Origin: Patescibacteria group bacterium
GTDB lineage: Bacteria > Patescibacteriota > Minisyncoccia > UBA6257 > 02-FULL-45-10c
DNA length: 20,363 nt
Reading direction: 5' to 3'
Assembly (NCBI GenBank): GCA_023474975.1
Contig: JAMCXE010000020.1
Span: 1 to 20,363 of the forward strand
Shown here: piece after piece, positions 18,996-20,363 of the stretch
Layout of the letters: each line of letters opens with the position of its first letter
How positions within the stretch are numbered: the first letter of the stretch is position 1
Made by a program: the position numbers and the translations under genes
Notes under the pieces: model-generated
What the model was told of the DNA's origin: nothing
The model's input: the letters and a program-made list of their open reading frames with translations, nothing else
The model's database searches: none

Positions 18996-19331
18996 TTATT
19001 GCTGTGTACTTGTGCCGTTCCTCAAATTCATCATACCTGCACAGCCCTGTGTATCCGATGAATTGAAATTTCTATAGAACATTTCATGGTTGCCGATCGG
19101 TCGGCCGTAATTATAGCGAGATATCAAACTCTTGAATTCACCAACTTTAACTCCTATACCAAAGACTGCGCCAAGGATGATCAATCCAAGCACTATCTTT
19201 AAAAATATCCACCATCTATATTTACAAAATCGATGAAAATCCTTTCCTTGCATAGCATCATGCCACCGGAATTGGCGATCATCGGCATTATTTTTATCCT
19301 GAACGTTCTCCCTCTTGTTATTTTCTTCCAT
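18996..19331 (-). CDS. Single-pass membrane protein
   Basis: 111 residues: a polar, charged N-terminal segment (1-38), one helix at about 40-62 (WWIFLKIVLGLIILGAVFGIGVK by position), then a polar tail with GEFKSLISRYNYGRP, one Cys and a Ser/Thr/Gln-rich end. By the positive-inside rule (KYR before, GEFK after) orientation is ambiguous. The ...GVKVGEFKS after the helix is typical of many small membrane proteins in this type of genome. No enzymatic motif. ATG 19331 has an AT-rich upstream and no Shine-Dalgarno. Terminator at 18945-18981. Confidence 0.7.
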   Translation of the reverse strand: MEENNKRENVQDKNNADDRQFRWHDAMQGKDFHRFCKYRWWIFLKIVLGLIILGAVFGIGVKVGEFKSLISRYNYGRPIGNHEMFYRNFNSSDTQGCAGMMNLRNGTSTQQ

Positions 19332-19407
19332 ATTTTATAATTCAATAATTAATTTATATTTCGACTATATTAAATACGAATGATCTTCGCATTTTGGTGC
19401 GATAATT

Positions 19408-19845
19408 TTATTTTCTGCTATATAGACCCACTACATCTACTGATGATATAACATGACCGTTCATTGCAGCTTCGAGGCTTTTTTTATCCGAGTTTGCGGG
19501 AAGGGTAAGTGTAGTATCTAGGGCAAAAAGTTTAAAAACATACCGGTGAGTTCCCGAATTAGGGCAGGGTCCGTCATAGCTAGATCGCTTGAAATCATTC
19601 TTTCCCTCGGCGCCTCCCGCATTGCTGTTTTCCGAAATTTCTTTTGTTGCCGGATCTATATTCCAGACTATCCAGTGTGTAAATGTTCCGATCTGCGCGT
19701 CCGGATCTTCAACTATCAGCGCTAGGCTTTTTGCGGTTTCCGGCACATTAAAAATATTCAACTGCGGATTTATGTTATTCCCATCACAAGTGTATTTTGA
19801 GGGGATCATCCCATTGTTTTTAAATGCCGGACTTTCTATTTTCAT
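19408..19845 (-). CDS. YbhB/YbcL family (PEBP, Raf-kinase-inhibitor-like) protein
   Basis: 145 residues from ATG 19845. PEBP hallmarks: PSKYTCDGNNINPQL, VEDPDA (46-50), FTHWIVWNI (55-63) and YDGPCPNSGTHRYVFKLFALD (90-110), the anion-binding pocket of the YbhB/YbcL family. Cellular role in bacteria is poorly defined. The frame is open upstream through 19897, and a second copy of this 5' region at 20179-20363 shows that the true gene begins with an N-terminal membrane helix (MSKIAVIITILLVGVIMILG). This copy lacks that start because an inverted-repeat junction at about 19897 cuts it off. The natural protein is therefore probably membrane-anchored or exported. Confidence 0.9.
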   Translation of the reverse strand: MKIESPAFKNNGMIPSKYTCDGNNINPQLNIFNVPETAKSLALIVEDPDAQIGTFTHWIVWNIDPATKEISENSNAGGAEGKNDFKRSSYDGPCPNSGTHRYVFKLFALDTTLTLPANSDKKSLEAAMNGHVISSVDVVGLYSRK

Positions 19846-19897
19846 GGAAGTTTCTTTATTAATTTCTGTTTTTGGCTCAATTATTTGCTTTTTTGTA
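19775..19897. repeat. Inverted repeat arm A (123 bp)
   Basis: Identical to the reverse complement of 20241-20363, i.e. up to the last base of the window. Spacer is 343 bp. Confidence 0.95.
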
Positions 19898-20159
19898 TGC
19901 CAGTAAAATTAAGACCATTAATATTACAGAGGGGGGCAATGATTATTCAGTTGCTTCAACCACCGACGCCGCCGCAGGAAACAGGTATCAAGAAACTATC
20001 TATGCCTTTCCTTACACCAACCCATGCATAGCCATACATTATTTTATACATTATGGAGTTTTCGAAAATTATCCGGCCGGCAAAGTCAAACAATTTGATA
20101 TGCAAGCCATATTAGATCAATTTGACCAAATAAGACGTTCGCTGATAGTAAATCAATAA
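19898..20159 (+). CDS. C-terminal fragment of an unknown protein
   Basis: The open frame continues across the repeat junction, so its 5' end is not natural. The real portion starts near 19898 and encodes about 87 residues beginning ASKIKTINITEGGNDYSVAS and ending QFDQIRRSLIVNQ. It is a mixed strand/helix domain with FPYTNPCIAIHYFIHYGVFENYPAG in the middle and no recognised motif. It lies 19 bases before the plus-strand YbhB start at 20179, so in the real genome it is presumably the gene upstream of ybhB. The N-terminal part is missing from this window. Confidence 0.55.
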
Positions 20160-20178
20160 AAAATCGTCGTTAGTTATT

Positions 20179-20363
20179 ATGAGCAAGATCGCCGTCATCA
20201 TTACAATATTATTGGTGGGCGTAATTATGATCTTGGGCATTACAAAAAAGCAAATAATTGAGCCAAAAACAGAAATTAATAAAGAAACTTCCATGAAAAT
20301 AGAAAGTCCGGCATTTAAAAACAATGGGATGATCCCCTCAAAATACACTTGTGATGGGAATAA
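20179..20363 (+). CDS. YbhB-like protein, N-terminal part with membrane anchor (runs off window)
   Basis: From ATG 20179: residues 1-22 (SKIAVIITILLVGVIMILG) are a signal-anchor helix, then a linker KKQIIEPKTEINKETS, then SMKIESPAFKNNGMIPSKYTCDGN, identical to the start of the minus-strand YbhB protein. From 20241 the DNA is an exact inverted copy of 19897-19775. This is the complete N-terminus of the gene that appears truncated at 19845-19897. The window stops 61 residues in. Confidence 0.85.
   Translation, partial: MSKIAVIITILLVGVIMILGITKKQIIEPKTEINKETSMKIESPAFKNNGMIPSKYTCDGN
20241..20363. repeat. Inverted repeat arm B (123 bp, reaches window end)
   Basis: Exact reverse complement of 19775-19897; possibly longer beyond the window. 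Confidence 0.95.

Noticed and set aside
20112..20348. Minus-strand ORF of 78 codons at the window end, and plus-strand ORF 19589-19906
   Set aside because: Both are antisense shadows of the two YbhB copies and share the repeated sequence.
1..20363. CRISPR array, prophage or insertion sequence
   Set aside because: No regularly spaced repeats, no cas, integrase, transposase or phage structural genes are visible; the short repeats found have only two or three copies.

Overview
This 20.4 kb stretch is AT-rich bacterial chromosome with standard stop codon use. It most resembles a Candidate Phyla Radiation (Patescibacteria, Parcubacteria-like) genome. This is inferred from protein style: a large archaeal/eukaryotic-type IleRS, pyruvate phosphate dikinase, a UPF0213-type GIY-YIG protein beside an RNA gene, many small one-gene hypothetical membrane proteins, and many genes with a -10 box directly before the ATG. 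No marker gene fixes the lineage.

Layout. 1-1380 (minus): start of a NUDIX gene, rpmI (L35), infC (IF-3) and an unknown gene. 1486-3238 (plus): a two-gene ABC-2 type exporter. 3288-5954 (minus): ppdK. 6208-6720 (plus): a NYN-domain putative RNase. 6790-7019 (minus): a stand-alone sigma-70 region 4 HTH whose frame breaks at A AAA AAG. 7241-8467 (minus): a trans-translation locus, smpB - GIY-YIG - ssrA (tmRNA), encoding a tag that reads ANFSSKLRMPAMAFA. 8559-9296: two small membrane proteins with near-identical promoters. 9416-11134: argS. 11173-12387 (minus): a small Zn-binding protein and an RlmN/Cfr-family radical SAM enzyme. 12513-16019: ileS, with a complete histidine-phosphatase domain inserted. 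16089-17105: a membrane protein, tRNA-Gly(GCC) and a Zn-motif protein. 17303-17506: a tRNA-Arg(GCG) gene lying inside the T-loop of a second, split tRNA-Arg. 17518-19331: small membrane, NDT-like and unknown proteins. 19408-20363: a YbhB/PEBP gene present twice in opposite orientations, with a 123-bp inverted repeat reaching the window end. That is probably a fold-back assembly artefact.

Genes fall into two expression styles. Housekeeping genes (smpB, argS, ileS and others) have TATAAT-like boxes 6-9 nt before ATG and no Shine-Dalgarno, so they are probably leaderless. A second set of single-gene minus-strand cassettes (8559, 8835, 11173, 11488, 16728, 18038) have TTGAC-like -35 boxes, a 5' leader, strong Shine-Dalgarno sites and their own hairpin terminators.

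The observations most worth following are the tRNA-in-tRNA arrangement, the IleRS-histidine phosphatase fusion, the slippery-site sigma-4 gene, and the repeat-rich smpB/GIY-YIG/ssrA locus.
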